Origin: Bacteroidales bacterium UBA6207
GTDB taxonomy: Bacteria; Bacteroidota; Bacteroidia; Bacteroidales; F082
DNA length: 54,902 nucleotides
Assembly: GCA_002421995.1 (NCBI GenBank)
Contig: DISP01000126.1
Location: forward strand, 1 to 54,902
Direction of reading: 5' to 3'
Both the position numbers and the translations under genes were made by a program. The notes below the pieces were generated by a model. The model was given only the letters and a program-made list of their open reading frames with translations, had not been told where the DNA came from and did no database searches. Below are positions 35,631-43,351 of the stretch, one piece after another (position 1 is the first letter of the stretch; each line of letters opens with the position of its first letter).

Positions 35631-36731
35631 CTATTTGAAATAATATCCTACAGCGTTTGTGTTTACTTCCGAAAACAGGACTGCAAAATTAGGAATTTTT
35701 TTTGTTAAAATACCAGCCATCAATTCTTTCGTAAATTGTTCAGTTTCATAATGCCCTGCATCAACCATCAGGAGCTTACCATCGGCATCGTGAAAATCGT
35801 GGTATTTCAGGTCGGAAGTAACAAAAGCATCGGCACCGGCACGTTTTGCTGCCCCCAGCAAAAATGCTCCGGAGCCACCACAGACAGCAACTTTTTGAAT
35901 TGAATTTCCTGTTAGCGGCGAATGCCTCAGTACCGGCGTAAAGCATGTTTTTGTGATCATTTGCATGAAATCAGCCTCGCTCATGGGCGCGTCTAAATAA
36001 CCCAACATTCCGGCTCCTGTCTGTGGCAAATTGTTCTTCAATGGAAAGATATCAAAGGCAACTTCCTCATACGGATGAGCCAGGATCATTGCTTCTTTCA
36101 CTTTTTCTGTCAGCCAGGCCGGGACGATAACCTCAATCTTCATTTCTTTTTCGGTGTGCAACTCGCCATTTTTCCCTACAAAAGGCTGCGCGTTTTCGTT
36201 AGCCCTGAATGTTCCCAGACCCTCTGTGCTGAAACTGCAGGCATCATAATTACCAAGGTGTCCTGCACCGGCTTCAAACATCGCATCCCGAACAGCGAAA
36301 GCATGCTCAAGGGGAACGAAGGTTACAAGTTTATGTAATTGTTCCTCAATTGGTTGGAGTATCTTTAGTCTTGAGAGACCAAGCTTTTTCGCCAGGATAT
36401 TATTTACACCTTCAAACACATTATCGAGGTTGGTGTGCATTGCCGCAATTGCAATGTTATTGCGCAAAGCCGCAATCACTGTTCGTTCCACAAAGGTAGC
36501 GGGCACAAGTTTTTTTAAACCTTTGAAAATCACCGGATGATGTGATACGATGAGTTCGCATTGCCTGGCACGTGCTTCTTCAACAACCTGTTCGTTTACA
36601 TCAACACACAGCAAAACTTTGCTCACAGCTGCCTGAGGATCGCCAACAATTAAACCACTGTTATCGTATGATTCCTGCAACTGTAGCGGCGCGGCTTCCT
36701 GAAGTATATCAACAATGTTTTTTACACGCAT
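35631..36731 (-). CDS. NIF3-family dinuclear metal-binding protein (GTP cyclohydrolase I type 2 homolog)
   Basis: 366 residues from ATG 36731. An in-frame ATG at 36821 lies upstream of the predicted -7 box (36798-36805) and cannot be transcribed from it. Metal ligands are visible: VSHHP near 67, MHTNLDN near 105, and AGHYETE near the C-terminus. The inserted middle domain (about 130-235, PII-like) is present, as in the long YqfO-type members. NIF3 proteins form hexameric toroids; their physiological reaction is uncertain despite the GTP-cyclohydrolase label. First gene of a two-gene operon. Confidence 0.93.
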   Translation of the reverse strand: MRVKNIVDILQEAAPLQLQESYDNSGLIVGDPQAAVSKVLLCVDVNEQVVEEARARQCELIVSHHPVIFKGLKKLVPATFVERTVIAALRNNIAIAAMHTNLDNVFEGVNNILAKKLGLSRLKILQPIEEQLHKLVTFVPLEHAFAVRDAMFEAGAGHLGNYDACSFSTEGLGTFRANENAQPFVGKNGELHTEKEMKIEVIVPAWLTEKVKEAMILAHPYEEVAFDIFPLKNNLPQTGAGMLGYLDAPMSEADFMQMITKTCFTPVLRHSPLTGNSIQKVAVCGGSGAFLLGAAKRAGADAFVTSDLKYHDFHDADGKLLMVDAGHYETEQFTKELMAGILTKKIPNFAVLFSEVNTNAVGYYFK

Positions 36732-36797
36732 ATTCAATAAGCTAAGAATTGGATCAGAAACAAAAACACGGAGTAACCTTATTGTAAAATTAACGTA

Positions 36798-36805
36798 CAA
36801 AAATA
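36798..36805 (-). promoter_or_regulatory. Predicted -7 box for the NIF3 operon
   Basis: TATTTTTG on the minus strand, about 67 bp before ATG 36731. Back to back with a possible lpxK box (TATTTTCG, 36827-36834). Confidence 0.5.
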
Positions 36806-36826
36806 CGATAATTGGTGACATTTGGC

Positions 36827-36834
36827 TATTTTCG
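36827..36834 (+). promoter_or_regulatory. Possible variant -7 box for lpxK
   Basis: TATTTTCG, one mismatch to TAnnTTTG, 40 bp before the lpxK ATG. The same variant occurs before the outer-membrane protein gene at 52789. Confidence 0.3.
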
Positions 36835-36873
36835 CAGGGATTGCACTTTTCGGTTCACACACAAAAATAAGGG

Positions 36874-37929
36874 ATGAAGATCTTGCTACTGCCATTTTCC
36901 TGGGTATATCATTTCGTAGTTTTTCTGCGTCACCTTTTTTTTGATATAGGCCTTTTGCGCATTCATTCATTCGATTTACCAATCATAGGAGTTGGCAACC
37001 TCAGTGTTGGTGGAACAGGTAAAACACCTCATATTGAATATCTTATACGATTACTAAAGCAAGATTTTCGGATTGCTACACTGAGCCGTGGATATGGCCG
37101 AAGCACGAAAGGATTTATTTTAGCCGGTGCAGAAACCAAAGCAGGAATCATCGGTGATGAACCACGGCAGTTTTCATTGAAATTTCCCGAAGTTTCAGTA
37201 GCTGTGGATGAAGACAGGGTGCATGGTGTTTCAACGCTGCTTAAATCCGATCCGACACCTGAACTGATATTGCTCGACGATGCCTTTCAACACCGCTACA
37301 TTAAAGCAGGTTTAAATCTTTTACTAACAGATTATCACCAGCTTTATACCGAAGACTATCTCCTTCCTGCAGGACGGCTCAGAGACTCGAAGGCTGCAGC
37401 CCGACGAGCCGACATCATCATCGTAACCAAAACGCCAAATGTTTTTTCGCCATTCATTGCCGAAGATCTGCGATCCAGGTTGAAGCCATTGCCGCACCAA
37501 CGATTGTTTTTCTCATTTATCAAATATGGAAACTTTGAACCACTTCGTCAAAGCGAAAGTGTTTTTGTGCCGAAAAGTGTATCAAGCATCCTTTTAGTCA
37601 CCGGCATTGCCAATCCGTATCCTCTGAAAGAATTTCTGCTCTCAAAATGCACCGAATTGCTCGAGCTTGCCTACCCGGATCATCATATTTACAGCGAAAA
37701 AGATTTTCATCACATTGTAAATACGTTTGAAAGTATCATCGGAAAAAATAAACTCATTATCACTACCGAAAAAGATGCTGTCAGATTCAGGGATTCTGAC
37801 TATTTTCGCATCATTGAAAAGCTTCCGGTTTTTTATGTTCCGATTGAGGTGGGATTTCATAAAAATCAGGGCTATACCATTGATGAAATGATAAATGATT
37901 ATGTTAGAAAAAATTCTCGAAACCACTAA
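36874..37929 (+). CDS. lpxK: Tetraacyldisaccharide 4'-kinase
   Basis: 351 residues. An N-terminal membrane-associated helix, then the Walker A-like GGTGKTP (46-52) within the family opening IIGVGNLSVGG. Further LpxK motifs: SRGYGR, GDEP, the LLDDAFQHR block and the DYLLPAGRLRD segment. LpxK phosphorylates the 4' position of the lipid A disaccharide at the inner membrane, the sixth step of the Raetz pathway. The end of the gene overlaps the start of the purine nucleoside phosphorylase gene by about 29 bp. Confidence 0.96.
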   Translation: MKILLLPFSWVYHFVVFLRHLFFDIGLLRIHSFDLPIIGVGNLSVGGTGKTPHIEYLIRLLKQDFRIATLSRGYGRSTKGFILAGAETKAGIIGDEPRQFSLKFPEVSVAVDEDRVHGVSTLLKSDPTPELILLDDAFQHRYIKAGLNLLLTDYHQLYTEDYLLPAGRLRDSKAAARRADIIIVTKTPNVFSPFIAEDLRSRLKPLPHQRLFFSFIKYGNFEPLRQSESVFVPKSVSSILLVTGIANPYPLKEFLLSKCTELLELAYPDHHIYSEKDFHHIVNTFESIIGKNKLIITTEKDAVRFRDSDYFRIIEKLPVFYVPIEVGFHKNQGYTIDEMINDYVRKNSRNH

Positions 37930-38716
37930 TTTTATCCGGTCGCAATATGCTCAGCAGCCGGAAGTTGGAATCATTTTAGGCACAGGCCTCGGCGAGTTGG
38001 TAAACGAAATTGAAGTTGAGTTGGCGATACCTTATGAGTCAATTCCAAATTTCCCTGTTTCAACTGTTCACGGGCACAAAGGCCGGCTTATTTTTGGAAA
38101 GTTGAGTGGCAGAACCATCGTGGCCATGCAAGGTCGTTTTCACTATTATGAGGGTTATACAATGCAGGAAGTCACCTTCCCGGTACGCGTTATGCAGCAG
38201 TTAGGCATTGGATTGCTCGTTGTTTCGAATGCCAGCGGTGGCTTGAAGCAAGAATTTGAAGTAGGCGACCTGATGTTGATTTCTGATCACATCAACCTGA
38301 TGCCCAATCCTTTAATTGGGAAAAATGATGACCGTATTGGAACACGATTCCCGGATATGAGCGATGCTTATGATCACAGGATACTTCAAATGGCACACAA
38401 AGTAGCCAGACGCTGCAACATTAAAGTACACGAAGGAATTTATGCCGCTGTAACAGGTCCAACGTTTGAAACGCCTGCTGAATATTACTATATTAACGCA
38501 ATTGGCGGACATGCAGTGGGCATGTCAACTGTTCCGGAAGTGATCGTTGCACGACATATGAAACTTCCTGTTTTTGCAGTTTCAGTAATCTCGGATCTGG
38601 GTGTGAAAGGCAAAATCGTTCAAATTTCGCACGAAGAAGTAATTGATGCCGCGGCTGCCGCACAACCCAAGATGACGATGCTGATCAAGGAATTACTGAA
38701 AGAGCCTATTCTCTAA
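37901..38716 (+). CDS. Purine nucleoside phosphorylase, trimeric type I
   Basis: 271 residues from ATG 37901 (37895 is an equally possible ATG two codons upstream). It shows GTGLGEL (phosphate site), HGHKGRLIFG, MQGRFHYYEGY, SNASGGL and the TGPTFETPAEYYYI block of the human-like trimeric PNP family, with the purine-binding part further on. It splits inosine and guanosine (and deoxy forms) to base and ribose 1-phosphate for salvage. The gene sits inside a lipid A gene cluster and overlaps lpxK by 29 bp. lpxH starts 7 bp after its stop. Confidence 0.95.
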   Translation: MLEKILETTNFIRSQYAQQPEVGIILGTGLGELVNEIEVELAIPYESIPNFPVSTVHGHKGRLIFGKLSGRTIVAMQGRFHYYEGYTMQEVTFPVRVMQQLGIGLLVVSNASGGLKQEFEVGDLMLISDHINLMPNPLIGKNDDRIGTRFPDMSDAYDHRILQMAHKVARRCNIKVHEGIYAAVTGPTFETPAEYYYINAIGGHAVGMSTVPEVIVARHMKLPVFAVSVISDLGVKGKIVQISHEEVIDAAAAAQPKMTMLIKELLKEPIL

Positions 38717-38723
38717 AGCCTTC

Positions 38724-39503
38724 TTGTTGAATCAGGAAAGACAAAATATTTACTTCGCCTCAGATTTCCACCTGGGTGTTCCAGACAAGGAAAAAAGCCT
38801 TGTCAGGGAAAAAATGCTCGTGGAGTGGCTGACAGAAATTGAGCCAAAAGCCAAAGAGATTTTCCTTATGGGAGATCTTTTTGACTTTTGGTTTGAATAT
38901 AAAACAGTGATTCCCAAAGGATATGTGCGGCTTTTAGGCAAAATTGCCGAGATTACCGACAAGGGAATTCCGGTGCATGTATTCAGAGGCAACCACGATG
39001 TGTGGGCTTTTGACTATCTTGAAAAAGAAGTTGGTGTTAAATTATACCGCGATGCTGTTCTAAGACGTTTTGGGGATAAATTGTTCTTTTTGGCGCATGG
39101 CGACGGACTTGGACCTGGAGATACAGGCTATAAGTTATTAAAGAAAGTGTTCGAAAACCGATTCAATCAGTTTCTTTTCAATTGGTTACACCCGGATTTG
39201 GGCACCCGCATGGGTCTGTATTTCTCAAGAAAAAGCCGGATTGCCAATATTGTGAAAGAACAAAAAAACGATTTCAAAATTGAATTGGAAAAGGAAATGT
39301 TGTTTCTTTACAGCAAAAGAAAAGCAGCACAAAATATTGATATTGACCACTTTATTTTTGGACACCGGCATATTCCACTTCAGGTGCCCGTGAGTGAAAA
39401 AGCAACAATGACGATTCTTGGCGATTGGGTGACCAATTTCACCTATGCCGAATTTGACGGACAAAAGCTTGATCTCAAAGTGTTTAAGTCAAAAAACGAT
39501 TAA
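38724..39503 (+). CDS. lpxH: UDP-2,3-diacylglucosamine diphosphatase
   Basis: 259 residues. A calcineurin-like metallophosphoesterase with SDFHLG (about 13-18), GDLFDFWFEY, RGNHD, HGDGLGPGD, and FGHRHIP, as in LpxH rather than generic phosphoesterases. It cleaves UDP-2,3-diacylglucosamine to lipid X and UMP at the inner membrane. No ATG occurs in frame between the upstream pnp stop and the SDFHLG motif; translation must begin at TTG 38724 or 38727, 7-10 bp after pnp. This suggests deliberately weak or coupled initiation. It converges on the FAD oxidoreductase gene with a 20 bp overlap. Confidence 0.92.
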   Translation: MLNQERQNIYFASDFHLGVPDKEKSLVREKMLVEWLTEIEPKAKEIFLMGDLFDFWFEYKTVIPKGYVRLLGKIAEITDKGIPVHVFRGNHDVWAFDYLEKEVGVKLYRDAVLRRFGDKLFFLAHGDGLGPGDTGYKLLKKVFENRFNQFLFNWLHPDLGTRMGLYFSRKSRIANIVKEQKNDFKIELEKEMLFLYSKRKAAQNIDIDHFIFGHRHIPLQVPVSEKATMTILGDWVTNFTYAEFDGQKLDLKVFKSKND

Positions 39504-40545
39504 AGCGGGAAATATCTATTTCTGCGTCTATCTCATTTTCACCCAATATTCGTTTGATGACATAGTCTGCTAAAAAAGGAGCAATCATCACACCTTTTGA
39601 TCCTAAGCCATTCATTACCAAAAGATTTTTAGTTACCGGATGAAAATCTGCAACGGGTTTACGATCCGCAATGGCTGGACGAGTACCAGCCTGATGATCA
39701 ACAACTTGCACCTCTGACTTTAAGATTTTGCGCAGTTTTTGAAGCAAAGACTCCCGCGCTGCTTCGGTGGGGAGTTCGGTTTCATCGTTCCAATCATAGG
39801 TTGACCCAATTTTAAATCTTCCATTTCCCAAGGGCAAAATAAAGACATCGCCATTGATAATCATCCTGAAATCAGGAAGATTTGCCTCGATCGTGAGAAG
39901 CTCGCCTTTCACAGGTTGAAGAGGCACATGACCGAACCATGGATTTGATTTCAGATGATGTCCTTCGCAAAAAACCACAAATTCAGCACTAATATTTTTA
40001 TAGAAAACGCGGTTCGGTTCAATAATCAGTTGTTTATGGTCAAGTGATTCATTAATAACACAATCGTTCTTTTTCAGGTCATCGTTTGCGGCATCAAGAA
40101 AGGAGGCGGTATCGAGCCAGGCCGCCGGATCAACAGTACCAAAACCGAAAGGTGTCTCCACCGGCAGGTGTGTTAAAACAACTTGATCTTCAAGCTTCAA
40201 AAATTGATTAAACAAGGGTGATTTGATTTTTGCAGACCACTTTTGTTGCTCACTTTCATTGAAGACGCGAACGATTTTCGTATAATTAAAGGTATTTGTG
40301 TTCTTGCGCTTGTCGAAATTGCTATAAAAGGCACTGGAAGTCGTCCAAAGTTCTTTGGCACGCCAGCTCATTGTCAGGTGTCTGAAAATAATCGGATTTA
40401 TAATACCACCGGCCACTTTTGACGAAGTTACTCCCGACGGATCATTAATAAGTAAAAAGGGAATATTGTTCTGCAACAACTTCACAGCAAGCACGCTACC
40501 TGCCAAACCTTGTCCAACAACAAGAACTTTTGTTTGCCGGATCAA
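39484..40545 (-). CDS. FAD-dependent oxidoreductase (DAO family)
   Basis: 353 residues. The Rossmann FAD motif VLVVGQGLAGS lies at about 8-18, followed by a D-amino-acid-oxidase-type fold with C-terminal GTRPAIADRKP and NGLGSKGVMIAPFLA. It is related to the glycine oxidase/ThiO and MnmC C-terminal domains, but without the MnmC methyltransferase half; the substrate is unknown. The start is TTG 40545, which overlaps the gap stop as TTGA. No ATG precedes the FAD motif, so TTG appears genuine. Its 3' end overlaps lpxH by 20 bp on the opposite strand. Confidence 0.85.
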   Translation of the reverse strand: MIRQTKVLVVGQGLAGSVLAVKLLQNNIPFLLINDPSGVTSSKVAGGIINPIIFRHLTMSWRAKELWTTSSAFYSNFDKRKNTNTFNYTKIVRVFNESEQQKWSAKIKSPLFNQFLKLEDQVVLTHLPVETPFGFGTVDPAAWLDTASFLDAANDDLKKNDCVINESLDHKQLIIEPNRVFYKNISAEFVVFCEGHHLKSNPWFGHVPLQPVKGELLTIEANLPDFRMIINGDVFILPLGNGRFKIGSTYDWNDETELPTEAARESLLQKLRKILKSEVQVVDHQAGTRPAIADRKPVADFHPVTKNLLVMNGLGSKGVMIAPFLADYVIKRILGENEIDAEIDISRFNRFLT

Positions 40546-41558
40546 GCAAAAAGGGCAATAAGTTCAACAAGACGGTGAGCGTATGCCGTTTCATTGTCAT
40601 ACCAGGCAACAACTTTGACCAGTTTGTTTTTATCGCCCAACACTGCTGTCAGTCCGGCATCAAACACAGCCGAGTGTGTGTTTCCAATGATGTCAACCGA
40701 AACGATAGGATCTTCTGTATATTGAAGAATTCCTTTTAAACATCCGGCAGCAGCTTCCCTGAAGGCTTCGTTGATTTGTTGTTCTGTGGCCGAGAGCCGC
40801 AGTGTGCAACTCAAATCGGTGAGCGAACCATCTGCAACAGGCACACGGATTCCGGCTCCGGCAAGATTTCCTTTCAGGTGAGGAAAAATGCGTGTTGCAG
40901 CTTTAGCTGCTCCGGTGGTAGTCGGAACAATGCTTGTAGCGGCTGCCCTGCCCCTGCGCCAGTCTTTGTGTGGACCGTCAACAAGGTTCTGATCTTTCGT
41001 ATAGGAATGCACAGTGGTAATAAATCCCTTTTCAACACCCCACTTTTCATCCAGAATTTTGATAAGAGGCGCCACATTATTAGTTGTGCATGAAGCATTT
41101 GAGATAACAAGATCATCTTTGTTGATGAGATGATTGTTCACGCCAAGAACAATAAAAGGAACAGTTTCATCAGGGTCGTTTGCCGGAGCAGAAATGATAA
41201 CCTTTCGGGCACCAGCATCATGAACATGACGAAGAGCCTTCTCAGGTTTGGTAAAAAAGCCTGTTGACTCAATAACAACATCAACACCTAACTTTTTCCA
41301 AGGAAGTAGCGCAGGATTTGGTTCGGCAAAAACGGCAACATTTTGCAGCCCAACAGCGAATCCTTCAGGAGTTTCCAAAATATCCACCGGAAAGAGACCG
41401 TGAACCGAATCGTATTTGAGCAGATGAATCAGGTTGTCGGCAGGGGCAAGATCGTTCACTGCCACCACTTCCATATCATCGCGCTGCAGCATGGCCCTAA
41501 ATGTGATGCGGCCAATACGCCCAAATCCATTGATTGCTACCTTAATCTTGTTTCCCAT
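40542..41558 (-). CDS. gap: Glyceraldehyde-3-phosphate dehydrogenase, type I
   Basis: 338 residues. NAD loop INGFGRIGR (9-17), Asp36 in VAVNDL favouring NAD over NADP, and the active-site block SNASCTTNNVAP with Cys157. It interconverts glyceraldehyde 3-phosphate and 1,3-bisphosphoglycerate. Middle gene of a minus-strand run: 19 bp after the ABC-F gene and overlapping the oxidoreductase start by 4 bp. Confidence 0.97.
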   Translation of the reverse strand: MGNKIKVAINGFGRIGRITFRAMLQRDDMEVVAVNDLAPADNLIHLLKYDSVHGLFPVDILETPEGFAVGLQNVAVFAEPNPALLPWKKLGVDVVIESTGFFTKPEKALRHVHDAGARKVIISAPANDPDETVPFIVLGVNNHLINKDDLVISNASCTTNNVAPLIKILDEKWGVEKGFITTVHSYTKDQNLVDGPHKDWRRGRAAATSIVPTTTGAAKAATRIFPHLKGNLAGAGIRVPVADGSLTDLSCTLRLSATEQQINEAFREAAAGCLKGILQYTEDPIVSVDIIGNTHSAVFDAGLTAVLGDKNKLVKVVAWYDNETAYAHRLVELIALFA

Positions 41559-41577
41559 TTATGTAATCAAAAAATTT

Positions 41578-43188
41578 TCAATAAATCTGCTTTCTTAACT
41601 CTTTCACTTTATCATCATTGATATAGTCTTCGTAGTCCATCCACTTATCAATCATCCCGTTAGGCCCGATTTCGATGATTCTGTTACATACAGTCTGAAT
41701 AAACTGCTGATCGTGTGACGACATAAGCACATTGCCTTTGAACTTCATAAGTGTATTGTTGAATGCCTGAATGCTCTCGAGGTCGAGGTGATTGGTTGGG
41801 CTATCGAGCAACATCACGTTGGCATTTCGAATCATCATACGCGCAATCATGCAGCGCACTTTTTCGCCACCTGAAAGCACATTCGCTTTTTTATAAATCT
41901 CTTCTCCCGAGAAAAGCATTTTACCCAGAAATCCGCGGAGGTAAATTTCTGTAGTATCATTTGAAAACTGGGCCAGCCAGTCAGTAATGCTAAGGTCGTT
42001 TTCAAATAAATGGTCATAAACCAGTGGAAGATAAGCTTTTGAGATGGTTTGCCCCCAGCTGAAGCTTCCTTCATCGGGCTGTATATGCCCTTTAAGAATT
42101 TCAAACAAATGTGTCATTGACCGGCTGTCGCGCGAGAGAAACACCACCTTGTCGTCCCTGTGGAGGCTGAAGTTCAATTTGCTGAAAAGTACTTTTCCAT
42201 CAACACTTTTTGCAAGATTTGAAACTTCAAGGATTTGATTTCCGGGTTCGCGATCAGGTGTGAAGATAATAGCAGGGTATTTTCGTGTTGATGGTTGAAT
42301 TTCTTCAACATTCAACTTCTCGAGCATTTTTTTCCGGCTGGTCGTTTGCCGCGATTTGGAGGCATTTGCGCTGAAACGTGCAATAAACTCCTGTAGTTCT
42401 TTCCGGCGTTCATCAGCTTTTTTGCTTTGCTGCTGCTGCTGTCTTAGCGCAAGCTGGCTACTTTCATACCAGAAAGAATAGTTTCCGGCATACACCTGAA
42501 TTTTATTAAAGTCAATATCAACGATATGGGTGCAAATAGCATCGAGAAAGTGTCTGTCGTGCGATACAACAAGGACAGTACTTTCAAAATAAGCAAGGTA
42601 GTTTTCGAGCCAGTTGACTGTTTCAAGGTCAAGATCGTTTGTCGGCTCGTCGAGCAGTAGGTTATCCGGTTTTCCGAAGAGCGCCTGCGCAAGCAGAACT
42701 TTCACTTTTTCCTTTGCGCTGAGCTGATTCATACGCAGGTGGTGAAACTCTTCGGCGATACCCAGACCGCTCAGCAGATTTGCCGCAGCACTTTCTGCAT
42801 TCCAGCCATCCATATCGGCAAATTTTTCTTCCAGTTCGGAGGCACGATGACCGTCCTCTTCCGTAAATTCCTCTTTTGCGTAGATCGCATCTTTTTCCTG
42901 CATCACATTCCAGAGCGCTTCATGGCCCATCAACACCGTTTCGAGCACCTGAAAAGCATCAAAGGTAGTGTGATTTTGACGCAAAACCGAAAGCCGCTCA
43001 CCCGAACCAAGGTTCACTTGTCCGTTAGTAGATTCGAGATCGCCTGCTAATATTTTAAGAAAAGTAGATTTTCCGGCTCCGTTGGCACCGATGATGCCGT
43101 ATATATTGCCAGGGGTAAAGTTTAAGTTGACATCGCGGAAAAGCACCCTCTTCCCGAATTGGATTCCAAGGTTTGTAACTGTAATCAT
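41578..43188 (-). CDS. ABC-F family ATPase (YbiT/YkpA-like) with one degenerate ATP site
   Basis: 536 residues, two ABC domains joined by a long charged linker (about 245-300). Domain 1 has Walker A GANGAGKS (34-41) and Walker B with catalytic Glu181 (LLLDEPTNDLD), but its signature reads LSAKE (156-160) instead of LSGGE. Domain 2 has an intact LSGGEK (438-443), but no Walker A (LSRDSRSM, 351-358) and Ser463 in place of the catalytic Glu (LLDSPTNHLD). One composite site is therefore complete and the other lost on both faces. ABC-F proteins of this group act on the ribosome as translation factors. No transmembrane segments. First gene of the abc-F/gap/oxidoreductase run. Confidence 0.92.
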   Translation of the reverse strand: MITVTNLGIQFGKRVLFRDVNLNFTPGNIYGIIGANGAGKSTFLKILAGDLESTNGQVNLGSGERLSVLRQNHTTFDAFQVLETVLMGHEALWNVMQEKDAIYAKEEFTEEDGHRASELEEKFADMDGWNAESAAANLLSGLGIAEEFHHLRMNQLSAKEKVKVLLAQALFGKPDNLLLDEPTNDLDLETVNWLENYLAYFESTVLVVSHDRHFLDAICTHIVDIDFNKIQVYAGNYSFWYESSQLALRQQQQQSKKADERRKELQEFIARFSANASKSRQTTSRKKMLEKLNVEEIQPSTRKYPAIIFTPDREPGNQILEVSNLAKSVDGKVLFSKLNFSLHRDDKVVFLSRDSRSMTHLFEILKGHIQPDEGSFSWGQTISKAYLPLVYDHLFENDLSITDWLAQFSNDTTEIYLRGFLGKMLFSGEEIYKKANVLSGGEKVRCMIARMMIRNANVMLLDSPTNHLDLESIQAFNNTLMKFKGNVLMSSHDQQFIQTVCNRIIEIGPNGMIDKWMDYEDYINDDKVKELRKQIY

Positions 43189-43210
43189 GTAAATATGTGA
43201 AAAATCGCTG

Positions 43211-43218
43211 CAAAGTTA
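43211..43218 (-). promoter_or_regulatory. Predicted -7 box for the ABC-F/gap operon
   Basis: TAACTTTG on the minus strand, 23 bp before the ABC-F ATG; divergent from mnmE. Confidence 0.45.
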
Positions 43219-43325
43219 CGTCAAATAAGGCATTCTGTACATAACTCATCGCTCCTGCGTGTTGGATAAAGTTTTGACGAACACATTATTTCCTTCCCGG
43301 ATCGAATAATCTCGGTCGCTTTGCG

Positions 43326-43333
43326 TACATTTG
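43326..43333 (+). promoter_or_regulatory. Predicted -7 box for mnmE
   Basis: TACATTTG, 18 bp before ATG 43352. The in-frame TTG at 43331 is inside the box and is not a start. Confidence 0.55.
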
Positions 43334-43351
43334 CATGACATCAAAATCGCC

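Noticed and set aside
35732..36821. Longer NIF3 protein starting at ATG 36821
   Set aside because: The predicted -7 box at 36798-36805 lies downstream of that ATG, and the extra N-terminal residues are not part of the NIF3 family.
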